From: Nguyenibacter vanlangensis
GTDB taxonomy: Bacteria; Pseudomonadota; Alphaproteobacteria; Acetobacterales; Acetobacteraceae
NCBI RefSeq assembly: GCF_038719015.1
Contig: NZ_CP152276.1
Span: 382,001-446,000, forward strand
Direction of reading: 5' to 3'
Length of the DNA stretch: 64,000 nt
Below are positions 34,769 to 43,917 of the stretch, in pieces. The position numbers and the translations under genes are program-made. Each line of letters starts with the position of its first letter. Position 1 is the stretch's first letter. The notes under the pieces are model-generated. The model ran no database searches, had not been told where the DNA came from, and worked only from the letters and a program-made list of their open reading frames with translations.

Positions 34769-34802
34769 GGCGCCGGGGGCGAATCGCGTCATCCCCGGCG
34801 CC
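34769..34802. terminator. Hairpin between convergent msrA and ABC ATPase genes
   Basis: GGCGCCGGGG and CCCCGGCGCC form a perfect 10-base stem with a 14-base loop. An overlapping alternative, CCCCGG with CCGGGG at 34805-34810, competes with it. There is no T-run; it is probably a bidirectional transcription end. Confidence 0.5.
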
Positions 34803-34817
34803 GTCCGGGGTGACGTT

Positions 34818-36218
34818 TCACGCGATCTCGTCATCCAGGAACAACTGGTCCGCTTCCTCGTCATAATCGAACAATTCCGCATAGCGTCCCCAGCCGATCA
34901 GCGTCTGCAGGGTCTGCTTGGCGTAGTCGGGCGACATGCTGTCTTCCAACTCGCCGCGGAAGCGCTCGGCGCTGGCCCGGTGGTTCGGCCGCTCGTCCAG
35001 CACGGCGCGGATGGTGCGTACCATGGGCACGTTATGCAGCAGGCTGTGCCACAGGATCTGCCGCCGCTCGTCATGCGTGCTCTGGACGAAGCGCGCGCCC
35101 TCGGACGTCAGCAGGATGTCGCCGTCCTCAAGTTCCGCGAATTCAAGCAATTGCAGGGATTCGCCCAGGGGAAACAGGTCGTCCAGCTCCAGTTGCAGGC
35201 GCGACGCCAGAAGCGGCAGGTCGGCGCGCCCGTTCAGCGGATCGGCCGCCAGCGTCTCCATCATGCCGACCATCGCGTTCATCGGCAGGGACGGCAGCGC
35301 GACCTGGACCGGCGCGGCGGGCTGCGGCTCCTCGCTGGCCCGCAATTCGACCTCGGACACGATGGGCGCGCGGCGCGTCATCAAGGCATAGATCCGGTCG
35401 ACCACCTGGCGGAAGGCAGGGTCTTCGCGGTTGCGCGGATGCGCAAAGGGTATGCTCACCTCATGCGCGACCCGGCCGGGATTGGATGAAAAGACCAGGA
35501 TGCGGTCGCACATCAGCACCGCTTCCTCGATGCTGTGGGTGACCAGCATCAGCGACTTGACCGGCAGCTTGCCCTCGGCCCACAGCTCGATCAGGTCGGT
35601 GCGCAGATTTTCCGCCGTCAGCACGTCCAGCGCCGAGAACGGCTCGTCCATCAGCAGCAGGTCGGGTTGCACCACCAGCGCGCGCGCCAGCCCCACGCGC
35701 TGGCGCATGCCGCCCGACAATTCCTTGGGATAGGCGTTTTCATAGCCGCTCAGCCCGATCAGGTCGATCGCCGCTTCCCCCAGCCGGTCGCGCTCGGCCG
35801 GCGGAACGCCCTTGGCCTCCAGTCCCAGTTCGACATTCTTCTGCACCGTCAGCCAGGGAAACAGCGCGAAGGACTGGAAGACCATGGCGATCCCCGGCAC
35901 CGGGCCGACGACCGGCCGGCCCTTCCACAGCACCTGGCCGGCGCTGGGCGGCAGCAGCCCGGCGATGATGCGCAGCAGCGTCGACTTGCCCGACCCGGAC
36001 CGTCCCAGCAACCCGACGATCTCGCCCGACCGCAGGGTCAGGTTCACGTCGTCCAGCACCACCAGGTCGGCGGCGGCACCTTTGTGATAGGCCTGGCGGC
36101 AGTCGGTGATGCGGACCAGTTCCTCGCGCGCTGGGGCGGGCGAAGCTGCCGTGGACGGGGGTGCCGCGGATGGGGGCGCGGCGGAGCCTGCGGTCGGACT
36201 GGACGGGGGCGTGGTCAT
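34818..36218 (-). CDS. ABC importer ATPase, NitT/TauT type with AAA-associated C-terminal domain
   Basis: This 466-residue protein energises an importer of the nitrate/sulfonate/bicarbonate class. Residues about 30-255 are the ATPase: Walker A GRSGSGKST, signature ELSGGMRQRVGLARALV, Walker B LLLMDEPFSALD. Residues about 320-466 form an extra domain with NAMVGMMETLA and MSPDYAKQTLQTLIGWGRYAELFDYD, which I identify as the AAA-associated C-terminal domain. The N-terminal 25 residues are Pro/Ser/Ala-rich. The start at 36218 leaves 10 bases after the upstream permease stop; an ATG at 36257 would overlap the permease gene. Neither has a clear ribosome site. The substrate is unknown. Confidence 0.85.
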   Translation of the reverse strand: MTTPPSSPTAGSAAPPSAAPPSTAASPAPAREELVRITDCRQAYHKGAAADLVVLDDVNLTLRSGEIVGLLGRSGSGKSTLLRIIAGLLPPSAGQVLWKGRPVVGPVPGIAMVFQSFALFPWLTVQKNVELGLEAKGVPPAERDRLGEAAIDLIGLSGYENAYPKELSGGMRQRVGLARALVVQPDLLLMDEPFSALDVLTAENLRTDLIELWAEGKLPVKSLMLVTHSIEEAVLMCDRILVFSSNPGRVAHEVSIPFAHPRNREDPAFRQVVDRIYALMTRRAPIVSEVELRASEEPQPAAPVQVALPSLPMNAMVGMMETLAADPLNGRADLPLLASRLQLELDDLFPLGESLQLLEFAELEDGDILLTSEGARFVQSTHDERRQILWHSLLHNVPMVRTIRAVLDERPNHRASAERFRGELEDSMSPDYAKQTLQTLIGWGRYAELFDYDEEADQLFLDDEIA

Positions 36219-36228
36219 GGGCGCGGGC

Positions 36229-37968
36229 TCAACTGAAAGTGAAGTGACGGCGCGCATAGTCGGCGAGGGGACGCCACACCGCGCGGTTGAACAGCAGGAC
36301 GAACGCCGCCATGACCGTCATGCCCAGCCCGACCTGGGCGGTGTTGCCGGCCGCGGTGGCGTGGGCGATATAGGCGCCCAGCCCGTGGGCGCTCAGCCTG
36401 ACGTCGCCCCAACTGGCGACCTCGGCCGCGATCGCGGCGTTCCATGCCCCGCCCGACGCCGTGATCGCCCCGGTGATGTAATGGGGCACGATCCCCGGCA
36501 GGATGACCCGCAGCCACCACAGACGCCCGCCGACCTGCAGGCTGCGCGCGACCTCCAGCAGGTCCGCCGGATAGGACGCGGCGCCGGCCACGACGTTGAA
36601 CAGGATATACCATTGCGTGCCCAGGACCATCAGCGGCGTCAGCCACACGTCGCTGCTGGCATGGAAATGGACGATCAGCAGGACGAAGACCGGAAAGAAC
36701 AGATTGGCTGGAAAGGCCGCCATGAACTGCGCCACGAACTGGGTGCGCCGGGCACGTACCGGGTCCAGTCCCAGCCAGATCCCCACCGGCACCCAGATCA
36801 GCGATGCCAGCAGGACCATGGCCAGCACCCGCGCCAGGGTCAGCGTGCCCAGCGCGACGACATGCATCAGGTCGGCCGCGCTGAAGGTCGCCCTGGCATA
36901 GGACCAGACCTGCCACACCGCCAGGGCCGACAGCACGGACAGCAGGGCGATCCATAGCGCGTCATGGACCCGGTCGGGAATGCGCGGCGCGGGCCGCGCA
37001 TCGGACGGGCGCCGGCCCAGTTTCAGCCCGCCGATCGCGGTCAGCCCGTCGCCGATCGCATCCGTGACCCGGCGCAGCAGGGCGGTGCGGCGCAGCAGCA
37101 CCAGCATCCACGGATCGGACGAAGACGGCGACGCGATGGTCGCGAAACGCGCCGACCAGGCGACCAGCGGGCGGAAGACCAACTGGTCGTAGGCCAGGAT
37201 CACCACCAGCATGGTCACGATGGCATAGAAGATCGCCCACAGGTCGCGCTGCGCGATCGCCGTGCCGACATAGGACCCGATGCCGGGCAGCAGCACATTG
37301 GTGTTCCCCACCGTGATCGTCTCGGAATAGACGACCATGAACCAGCCGCCGGACATGGAAATCATCGCGTTCCACACCAGGCCCGGCACCGCGAACGGAA
37401 CCTCCAGCCGCCAGAATTTCTGCCACGCGGTCAGGTTGAAGCTGCGCGCGACCTCCTCCAGGTCCGGGGGGACGGTCCGCAGCGACTGATACATGCTGAA
37501 GGCCATGTTCCACGCCTGGCTGGTGAAGATCGTAAAGATCGCCGCCAGTTCCGCCCCCAGCACCCGCCCGGGGAACAGCCCCATGAAGAACACGACGGTA
37601 AAGGTCAGGAATCCCAGGATCGGCACGGATTGCAGCACGTCCAGGACCGGCACCAGGATCAGCCCCGCGCGCCGGCTCTTCGCCGCCCAGACCGCATAGG
37701 TAAAGGTGAACAGCAGCGACGCGGCCAGTGCTGCGAACATGCGCAGCGCGGTGCGGATCGCATAGCCCGGCAGCCAGGACGGCTCCAGGTGGATGCCGGC
37801 GGCATTCGGCGCCGACAGCGGCGCCAGCATGTGGCGTCCCGTGGCGGCCAGCGCCACCGCCAGCCCCAGCATGCACAGCAGGGCCGCCAGGTCGAACAGG
37901 TTGGGCCGGGCCGGATGGGCCGAGGGGGCCGGAAGCGAACGCGCCGTCATGAACCTCTTTCCTGTCAT
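36229..37968 (-). CDS. ABC importer permease with two fused membrane domains
   Basis: This 579-residue inner-membrane protein consists of two copies of the binding-protein-dependent permease domain in one chain (about residues 55-270 and 340-575). Each copy has the cytoplasmic EAA-type loop: LEEVARSFNLTAWQKFWRLEVPFAVP in the first and LLEVARSLQVGGRLWWLRVILPGIVP in the second. Most relatives encode a single domain that dimerises, so this is a fusion. It is followed 10 bases later by the ATPase gene. No periplasmic binding-protein gene is adjacent. An ATG at 37950 with AGGA nine bases upstream is an alternative start. Confidence 0.85.
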   Translation of the reverse strand: MTGKRFMTARSLPAPSAHPARPNLFDLAALLCMLGLAVALAATGRHMLAPLSAPNAAGIHLEPSWLPGYAIRTALRMFAALAASLLFTFTYAVWAAKSRRAGLILVPVLDVLQSVPILGFLTFTVVFFMGLFPGRVLGAELAAIFTIFTSQAWNMAFSMYQSLRTVPPDLEEVARSFNLTAWQKFWRLEVPFAVPGLVWNAMISMSGGWFMVVYSETITVGNTNVLLPGIGSYVGTAIAQRDLWAIFYAIVTMLVVILAYDQLVFRPLVAWSARFATIASPSSSDPWMLVLLRRTALLRRVTDAIGDGLTAIGGLKLGRRPSDARPAPRIPDRVHDALWIALLSVLSALAVWQVWSYARATFSAADLMHVVALGTLTLARVLAMVLLASLIWVPVGIWLGLDPVRARRTQFVAQFMAAFPANLFFPVFVLLIVHFHASSDVWLTPLMVLGTQWYILFNVVAGAASYPADLLEVARSLQVGGRLWWLRVILPGIVPHYITGAITASGGAWNAAIAAEVASWGDVRLSAHGLGAYIAHATAAGNTAQVGLGMTVMAAFVLLFNRAVWRPLADYARRHFTFS

Positions 37969-38008
37969 GCCCCTTTCCGCCGCGCCCCGCGCGGCCGGGG
38001 CCGGCCGG

Positions 38009-38497
38009 TCAGGCGGCGCCCGAACGGCCCGGGCCGGAACCGCCGAAGCCGGTACTGCCGAAGCCGCCGGCGGCGCGGGCGGTTTCGTCCAGCGTCTCGA
38101 CCTCCCGCCAGCCGGCGCGCACGACGGGGGCCAGCACCCCCTGCGCGATCCGCATGCCGCGTTCGATCGTCAGCGGCGCCTCGCCGGTATTCAGCAGGAT
38201 GATCCCGATCTCGCCGCGATAATCCTCGTCGATCGTGCCCGGCGCGTTCGGCAGGGTAATGCCGTGCTTCAGGGCCAGGCCCGAACGCGGACGGATCTGC
38301 AGCTCGTATCCCGGCGGCAGGGCGATGCACAGGCCGGTGGGCACCAGCATCCGCGCCCCCGGCGCCAGCACGACCGGCGCGCCGATCGCGGCCAGCAGGT
38401 CCATGCCGGCCGCGCCCTCGGTGGCATAGGCCGGCAGCGCGAGATCGGCGGCATGGGGCAGGCGGCGGACGGCGACGGGAATGGTGGGGGCGGTCAT
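38009..38497 (-). CDS. dut: dUTP diphosphatase
   Basis: Dut hydrolyses dUTP to dUMP and pyrophosphate, keeping uracil out of DNA and supplying dTMP synthesis. The 162-residue trimeric enzyme shows all five motifs: [45 protein letters not shown] and, at the glycine-rich C-terminal arm, [12 protein letters not shown]. The start overlaps the coaBC stop by four bases (ATGA), so the two are translationally coupled. This dut-coaBC-ubiE order is usual in alphaproteobacteria. Confidence 0.95.
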   Translation of the reverse strand: MTAPTIPVAVRRLPHAADLALPAYATEGAAGMDLLAAIGAPVVLAPGARMLVPTGLCIALPPGYELQIRPRSGLALKHGITLPNAPGTIDEDYRGEIGIILLNTGEAPLTIERGMRIAQGVLAPVVRAGWREVETLDETARAAGGFGSTGFGGSGPGRSGAA

Positions 38498-39774
38498 GCG
38501 GGGCTCCGGTCGGACGAAAAATATTGGGCGATCCGCAGGGCCAGGTGCCTGCCCACGGCCTGCTTGTCCAGGCGCGGCCAGCGTTCGGCGCCGTCGCGGG
38601 TGATCAGGACGATTTCATTCTCCGTCCCGCCCATGATCCCGGTTTCCGGCCGCACGTCGTTGGCGACGACCCAGTCGCAGCCCTTGGCCGCGCGCTTCGC
38701 GGCGGCATGGCGTTCGACGTCGTGCGTCTCGGCGGCAAACCCCACCACCAGGGCCGGACGATCGGGCCCCGGCGCGGACAGGCGCGCCAGGATGTCGGGA
38801 TTGGGCAGCAGGGTCAGCACCGGCGGCGGGCTGCCGGCCGCTTTCTTCATCTTGCGCTCGGACCGCTGCGCGACGTGCCAGTCGGCGACCGCGGCGGCAC
38901 AGATCGCGGCGTCGCAGGGCAGGGCGGCATCACAGGCGGCCAGCATCTGGGCAGCGGTCTCCACGCGGGTGACAGCGACTCCGGCCGGCGGCGGCAGGTC
39001 GACCGGTCCGCTGACCAGCGTGACCCGCGCGCCGCATTCGGCCAGCGCGGCCGCGATGGCGTATCCCTGCCGGCCCGAGGACCGGTTGGCCAGATAGCGC
39101 ACCGGGTCGATCGGCTCATGCGTCGGGCCGGCCGTGACCAGCACATGCCGCCCGGCCAGCGCGCCGGCCGGCAGGGGCACCCGCCCGGCCGCGGCGAAAT
39201 GGCCGAAGATCGCCTCGGCGATCGCCGCCGGTTCGGCCAGCCGGCCCGGCCCGGTCTCGTTGCAGGCCATCAGTCCGATCTCCGGCCCCACCACCATGAC
39301 CCCCCGCGCGCGCAGCGTGGCCAGGTTCGCCTGCGTGGCCGGATGCTCCCACATGCGGACATTCATCGCCGGGGCGATCATCACCGGCTTGTCGGTGGCC
39401 AGCAGCACCGTGCTGGCCAGGTCGTCGGCCAGCCCCGCGGCCATGCGCGCCATGATGTCCGCGGTGGCCGGACAGACCACCAGCAGGTCGCCCGAGCGCG
39501 ACAGCACGATATGCCCCATCTCGCTTTCATCGGTCAGCGAGAACAGGTCGCCGAACACGCGCTCGCCGGTCAGCGCCTGCAGGCTCAGCGGGGTGACGAA
39601 CTGCGCGCCCGCCGCCGTCAGCACCGTGCGCACGCGCACCCCGCCCGCCGTCAGCAGCCGGACCAGTTCCAGGCTCTTATAGGCCGCGATCCCCCCGCAG
39701 ACGATCAGCAGGACCGTGCGTCCACCGGTCGGGGGCGGCGTGTCGGTCATCGCCGGGAGCGGCGTGTCCGTCAT
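38494..39774 (-). CDS. coaBC: Bifunctional CoaBC (phosphopantothenoylcysteine synthetase/decarboxylase)
   Basis: CoaBC joins cysteine to 4'-phosphopantothenate with CTP and decarboxylates the product, two steps of coenzyme A synthesis. The 426-residue protein has the flavin-dependent decarboxylase first ([20 protein letters not shown], then [14 protein letters not shown] and the Cys-containing [11 protein letters not shown]), then the synthetase domain ([31 protein letters not shown]). The start at 39774 lies two bases after the ubiE stop (TGA CG ATG); an ATG at 39750 repeats MTDTP and is an alternative. The [15 protein letters not shown] start looks like a small internal duplication. Confidence 0.95.
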   Translation of the reverse strand: MTDTPLPAMTDTPPPTGGRTVLLIVCGGIAAYKSLELVRLLTAGGVRVRTVLTAAGAQFVTPLSLQALTGERVFGDLFSLTDESEMGHIVLSRSGDLLVVCPATADIMARMAAGLADDLASTVLLATDKPVMIAPAMNVRMWEHPATQANLATLRARGVMVVGPEIGLMACNETGPGRLAEPAAIAEAIFGHFAAAGRVPLPAGALAGRHVLVTAGPTHEPIDPVRYLANRSSGRQGYAIAAALAECGARVTLVSGPVDLPPPAGVAVTRVETAAQMLAACDAALPCDAAICAAAVADWHVAQRSERKMKKAAGSPPPVLTLLPNPDILARLSAPGPDRPALVVGFAAETHDVERHAAAKRAAKGCDWVVANDVRPETGIMGGTENEIVLITRDGAERWPRLDKQAVGRHLALRIAQYFSSDRSPA

Positions 39775-39776
39775 CG

Positions 39777-40571
39777 TCAGATGCGCCAGCCGGAATGAAT
39801 GGCCGCGATCCCGCCCGACAGGTTGCGGACCGACACGCGCTCCAGCCCCGCATCGCGCATCATGCCGGCCAGCGTCTCCTGGTCGGGGAACATGCGGATG
39901 CTTTCGGCCAGATATTGATAGCTGTCGCGGTCCCCCGCGATCGCCGCCCCCATGCGCGGCAGCACATGGAACGACCATGCGTCATAGATCGGCGCCAGCG
40001 CAGCCACCTGCACGCGCGAGAATTCCAGGCACATGAACTTGCCGCCCGGGCGCAGCACGCGCCGCGCCTCGCGCAGCACGGCGTCCTTGTCCGTGCAGTT
40101 GCGCAGGCCGAACGCGATCGAGACGCGATCGACCGACCGGTCCGGCAGGGGAATCGCCTCGGCATCCATGACCGCGAAGCGCAGGCCCGCAATCAGTCCC
40201 CGTTCCAGCGCGCGGCCGCGTCCGACCCCCAGCATGCTGGCATTGATGTCGGACAGGATCGCCTGCCCGCCGCCCGCGCGCAGCCAGCCGAAGGAAATAT
40301 CCCCCGTGCCGCCGGCCAGGTCCAGCAGGGTCAGGTCGGGATGCGCGCCCAGTTCGGTGACGAAGATCTTCTTCCACGCGCGGTGGATGCCCAGCGACAT
40401 GACGTCGTTCATGATGTCGTACCGGCCCGCGACGCTGTCGAACACGGCGCGGACCAGCGGTTTCTTTTCGGCCGTCGGCACGTTGCGGAAGCCGAAATCG
40501 GTCGTGTCGGCCCCGGCGGCGCGGGGGGCGGCATCGTCCGCGAACGGAGAGGGAGCGGTCTTGTCGGTCAT
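39777..40571 (-). CDS. ubiE: Demethylmenaquinone/ubiquinone methyltransferase UbiE
   Basis: UbiE performs C-methylation in ubiquinone synthesis using S-adenosylmethionine. The 264-residue protein has the family motifs: VRAVFDSVAGRYDIMNDVMSLGIHRAWK, SAM-binding LLDLAGGTGDISF, SIAFGLRNCTDK and the C-terminal NLSGGIAAIHSGWRI. It starts 29 bases from mutM on the opposite strand and precedes coaBC by two bases. Many relatives have ubiB between ubiE and coaBC; it is absent here. Confidence 0.95.
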   Translation of the reverse strand: MTDKTAPSPFADDAAPRAAGADTTDFGFRNVPTAEKKPLVRAVFDSVAGRYDIMNDVMSLGIHRAWKKIFVTELGAHPDLTLLDLAGGTGDISFGWLRAGGGQAILSDINASMLGVGRGRALERGLIAGLRFAVMDAEAIPLPDRSVDRVSIAFGLRNCTDKDAVLREARRVLRPGGKFMCLEFSRVQVAALAPIYDAWSFHVLPRMGAAIAGDRDSYQYLAESIRMFPDQETLAGMMRDAGLERVSVRNLSGGIAAIHSGWRI

Positions 40572-40600
40572 GAATCAGGGATATAACCTCAGATCCACCC

Positions 40601-41494
40601 ATGCCGGAACTCCCTGAAGTCGAAACAGTGATGCGCGGGATGCGATCGCATCTCGACGGCAGGCGGATCGCCCAGGTGGCGGTGCGCCGCGCCGACCTGC
40701 GCTTTCCCTTTCCCGCCGACCTGGCGGCCCGCCTGCGCGGCGCAAGAATCGTCGAACTGGCGCGGCGGGCGAAATATATCCTGCTGCGGCTGGATAGCGG
40801 ACAGACCATGCTGCTGCATCTCGGCATGTCGGGCCGGGTGCTGCTGACGCCGCCGGGCGCAGCCAACGGCTTCCAGGACCGTCACGAGCATCTTGCCGTG
40901 ACGATGGAGGACGGCACCCATTTCGGCCTGGTCGATCCCAGGCGCTTCGGCGCGGTGGACCTGATGCCGACATCGGCCGAGACCACCCATCGCCTGCTGG
41001 CGCATCTGGGGCCCGAACCGCTGGGCAACGATTTCTCGCAGCACTGGCTGCACCAGGCGATCGGGCGGCGGCGGACCACGATCAAGGCCGCGCTGCTGGA
41101 CCAGGGAGTCGTGGCGGGGCTGGGGAACATCTACGTCTCCGAGGCCCTGTACCGCGCCGCGATCCACCCCGCCCGCCTGGCCTGTTCCCTGACCGCGCGC
41201 GAGGAAGCGGCCCTGGTGCGGGGGATCCGCGCCGTGCTGCGCGATGCGATCGCCGCCGGCGGGTCGTCCCTGCGCGACTATGTGCAGACGGACGGCACGC
41301 TGGGCTATTTCCAGCATGAATGGCGGGTCTATGGCCGGGCGGGCACCGGCTGTCCGGACTGTCCCGGCGCCCCCGTCTGCGGCGGCGTGGTCCGTCTGGA
41401 GCAGGCCGGACGGTCCAGCTATTTCTGTCCCATGCGCCAGCGCCCGCCCGACGGAACCGGGCGCGTGGCACATGCGCATGAAGACGTGTCTTGA
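40601..41494 (+). CDS. mutM: Formamidopyrimidine-DNA glycosylase (zinc finger altered)
   Basis: MutM removes 8-oxoguanine and other oxidised purines from DNA by glycosylase and beta/delta lyase action. The 297-residue product begins PELPEVETV, where the Pro after the start Met is the catalytic nucleophile, and has LGMSGR and the helix-two-turn-helix region with [19 protein letters not shown]. The C-terminal zinc finger is unusual: C251, C254 and C276 are present but the fourth ligand is Arg279 (CPMRQ instead of CPxCQ), with an extra Cys at 260. It is divergent from ubiE, 29 bases apart, and upstream of rpsT. Confidence 0.92.
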   Translation: MPELPEVETVMRGMRSHLDGRRIAQVAVRRADLRFPFPADLAARLRGARIVELARRAKYILLRLDSGQTMLLHLGMSGRVLLTPPGAANGFQDRHEHLAVTMEDGTHFGLVDPRRFGAVDLMPTSAETTHRLLAHLGPEPLGNDFSQHWLHQAIGRRRTTIKAALLDQGVVAGLGNIYVSEALYRAAIHPARLACSLTAREEAALVRGIRAVLRDAIAAGGSSLRDYVQTDGTLGYFQHEWRVYGRAGTGCPDCPGAPVCGGVVRLEQAGRSSYFCPMRQRPPDGTGRVAHAHEDVS

Positions 41495-41588
41495 CGGACG
41501 ATGACCGGTTGGACTAGATCGCCTGCCTGATCCGGATGTCCGCGCACACGGGGCGGACCTCGTAACCTGCTTTGTTGAACTGAGAACG

Positions 41589-41858
41589 ATGGCGAACACT
41601 GCTTCCGCGCGCAAGCGCATCCGACAGAACGAGCGCCGCAACGCGCGCAACACGGCACGCGTCTCGCGCATGCGCACCTTCATCAAGAAGGTCGAGGCGG
41701 CGATCGCGGCCGGCAACAAGGACGATGCCCAGGCCGCCCTGCGCGCCGCGCAGCCGGAAATGCAGCGCGCGTCGGGCAAGGGCGTCGTGCATGCCAACAC
41801 GGTCGCGCGCAAGCTGTCCCGCCTGTCCGCGCGGATCAAGGCCATCGCTGCCGCGTAA
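41589..41858 (+). CDS. rpsT: 30S ribosomal protein S20
   Basis: S20 is a small basic protein that binds the 16S rRNA 5' domain and helps 30S assembly. The 89-residue product is all helical and rich in Lys, Arg and Ala. It starts [21 protein letters not shown] and has [21 protein letters not shown] and [20 protein letters not shown], the family pattern. It lies 94 bases after mutM and before dnaA, as in many alphaproteobacteria. A terminator follows. Confidence 0.96.
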   Translation: MANTASARKRIRQNERRNARNTARVSRMRTFIKKVEAAIAAGNKDDAQAALRAAQPEMQRASGKGVVHANTVARKLSRLSARIKAIAAA

Positions 41859-42262
41859 CGGCCTCTCCGGCCTCCGTATTATTTCCCGTCGGGAAAGTAA
41901 CGGAAAAGAAAATATCATAAGGTCGGGTCACGCGCCGCGGTGCGAGGCCCGGCTTTATTTTATTGTGCAAAGTGTCGATCGGTTTCCCCTGAAACCATAG
42001 ACTGATCCCACCCTCCGGGTCACGCAATTTTAGCGTCCCGGCCGGGGCAGTTTTCCGTTGCCATCCGCCCGGTCCGTGACTTACTTTCGGCTCCTTCATG
42101 TTGTGGCGATGGATCGGCTTCCATGCTCGCGCCTTTTCGGGTGTCGGGCAGGCGGGGTAGTGCGCTCATCGTGCCGGGTGACCGGGGCATGTCGGGGCGG
42201 AAAGCAAGGGGGAACACGGTCCGGTCGACGGACGTACAGCCCTCGAAGGGCCGGGAGTGGAA
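41859..42262. other. Intergenic region between rpsT and dnaA
   Basis: These 404 bases contain no gene that I can support. They hold the rpsT terminator at 41922-41963, a small perfect hairpin GGTTTC/GAAACC at 41981-41996, and the dnaA leader with CGAAGGG and GGGAG near the start. I saw no 9-base DnaA box of the TTATNCACA type on either strand, so I do not call an origin here. Confidence 0.6.
41922..41963 (+). terminator. Intrinsic terminator after rpsT
   Basis: GTCGGGTC and GGCCCGGC pair over eight bases with two G-T wobbles and enclose a 16-base loop. A T-rich tract TTTATTTTAT follows directly. The terminator lies about 60 bases after the rpsT stop and separates its transcript from dnaA. 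Confidence 0.65.
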
Positions 42263-43723
42263 ATGTCGGGCGAACTGAGTGGATATGATGCCGTCGCGGA
42301 AGCCCGATCGGCCCGGAACGTTCTCGATATCCATTGGTCGCGAATCTGTACCCGGCTGCAGGCCGAGGTCGGCGAGGTCGAGTACCGGACCTGGCTGAAA
42401 CAGATCACCATCGGTCCGCTCGACGGCGACGAAATCGTCCTCAACCTGCCCACGCGTTTCCTGCGCGACTGGGTGCGCAGCCAGTACGGCGACCGGCTGA
42501 CCACATTGTGGAACGCCGAATTGCCGGCGATCCGCCGGGTCGAACTGCAGGTCGGCCGTGCCGGCGACGGCGCGGCGGCCGGCGGTGCGGCGATCGATGG
42601 CGCCGCTGCCGACGGCGCGTCGGGCAGGGCATCCACGCCGGCATCCGCGCCGTCCATCGTCCCGCCCGCCGAGGACCGCGCGGCCGAAAGCCGCAACGAC
42701 CTGGCCGCCCCGCTCGACCCACGCTTTACCTTCGACAGTTTCATCGTCGGCAAGCCGAACGAATTCGCCTATGCCTGCGCGCGCCGGGTGGCCGAGCGCC
42801 CCTCCAGCCCCGGCTTCAACCCGCTTTTCCTGTATGGTGGGGTCGGCCTGGGCAAGACGCACCTGATGCACGCCATCGGGTCGGAACTGATGCGGGGCGG
42901 GGCGGTCTCGGTCGCCTATATGTCGGCCGAGAAATTCATGTACCGCTTCATCGCCGCCATCCGGTCGCAATCGACGATGGAGTTCAAGGAGCAGTTGCGC
43001 TCGGTCGACGTGCTGATGATCGACGACCTGCAGTTCCTGATCGGCAAGGACAACACGCAGGAAGAATTCTTCCACACCTTCAACGCGCTGGTCGATGCCG
43101 GACGGCAGATCGTGGTGTCGGCCGACAAGTCGCCGTCCGACCTTTCGGGGCTCGAGGACCGGCTGCGCACCCGCCTGGGCTGCGGCATGGTGGCCGACAT
43201 CCACGCCACGACGTTCGAACTGCGCATCTCGATCCTGGAAGCCAAGGCCGCGGCCTCGGGGGTCGCGGTACCGGCCAAGGTGCTGGAATTCCTGGCGCAC
43301 AAGATCACGTCGAACGTCCGCGAACTCGAAGGCGCGCTGAACCGCCTGATCGCCCATGCCAACCTGTTCGGCCGGTCCGTGACGCTGGAAGCGACGCAGG
43401 ACGTGCTGCACGACATCCTCAAGGCGCATGACCGTCGCGTCACGATCGAGGAAATCCAGCGCAAGGTCTCCGAGCACTGGAATATCCGCCTGACGGACAT
43501 GTCGTCGGCGCGGCGCGCCCGGGCCGTCGCCCGGCCGCGCCAGGTGGCCATGTACCTGGCCAAGCAACTGACCAGCCGGTCCCTGCCGGAAATCGGCCGC
43601 AAGTTCGGCAATCGCGACCATACCACGGTGATGCACGCCGTGGCCCGGGTGACCGAACTGATGGAACGCGACACCGCCTTCGCCGAGGATGTCGAACTGC
43701 TGCGCCGCATGCTGGAAAGCTGA
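42263..43723 (+). CDS. dnaA: Chromosomal replication initiator protein DnaA
   Basis: DnaA binds DnaA boxes at oriC and opens the DNA for replication. The 486-residue protein has the helicase-loading N-terminal domain (about residues 20-95), a low-complexity Ala/Gly/Ser linker (about 97-135), an AAA+ domain with Walker A GGVGLGKT at 192-199 and Walker B MIDDLQF, and the C-terminal DNA-binding domain with the signature DHTTVMHAV. Start 42263 is favoured by GGGAG six bases upstream; an in-frame GTG at 42257 would add two residues. It begins the dnaA-dnaN-recF-gyrB cluster. Confidence 0.97.
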   Translation: MSGELSGYDAVAEARSARNVLDIHWSRICTRLQAEVGEVEYRTWLKQITIGPLDGDEIVLNLPTRFLRDWVRSQYGDRLTTLWNAELPAIRRVELQVGRAGDGAAAGGAAIDGAAADGASGRASTPASAPSIVPPAEDRAAESRNDLAAPLDPRFTFDSFIVGKPNEFAYACARRVAERPSSPGFNPLFLYGGVGLGKTHLMHAIGSELMRGGAVSVAYMSAEKFMYRFIAAIRSQSTMEFKEQLRSVDVLMIDDLQFLIGKDNTQEEFFHTFNALVDAGRQIVVSADKSPSDLSGLEDRLRTRLGCGMVADIHATTFELRISILEAKAAASGVAVPAKVLEFLAHKITSNVRELEGALNRLIAHANLFGRSVTLEATQDVLHDILKAHDRRVTIEEIQRKVSEHWNIRLTDMSSARRARAVARPRQVAMYLAKQLTSRSLPEIGRKFGNRDHTTVMHAVARVTELMERDTAFAEDVELLRRMLES

Positions 43724-43731
43724 GGGCGGGC

Positions 43732-43754
43732 GGCCCGGCGCGCGCCGGGCCTTT
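43732..43754 (+). terminator. GC palindrome after dnaA
   Basis: Bases 43732-43751 are a perfect 20-base palindrome with arms GGCCCGGCGC and GCGCCGGGCC, eight bases after the dnaA stop and followed by TTT. It is a weak terminator or attenuator that would reduce readthrough into dnaN. Confidence 0.5.
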
Positions 43755-43917
43755 CCGCGTGCGGCGCGCGCTGCTAATGTTGCGCGCCGAACATCATGCG
43801 CGACCGTCGGACCGCATGCGAGGACCGCGATACACGATCCGCGTCACCCACCGCGCCGCAGACCCGATGGGGATCGCGCCGCGCCAGGACGGTGCCGGGC
43901 AAGGAGAGTCTCTACCT

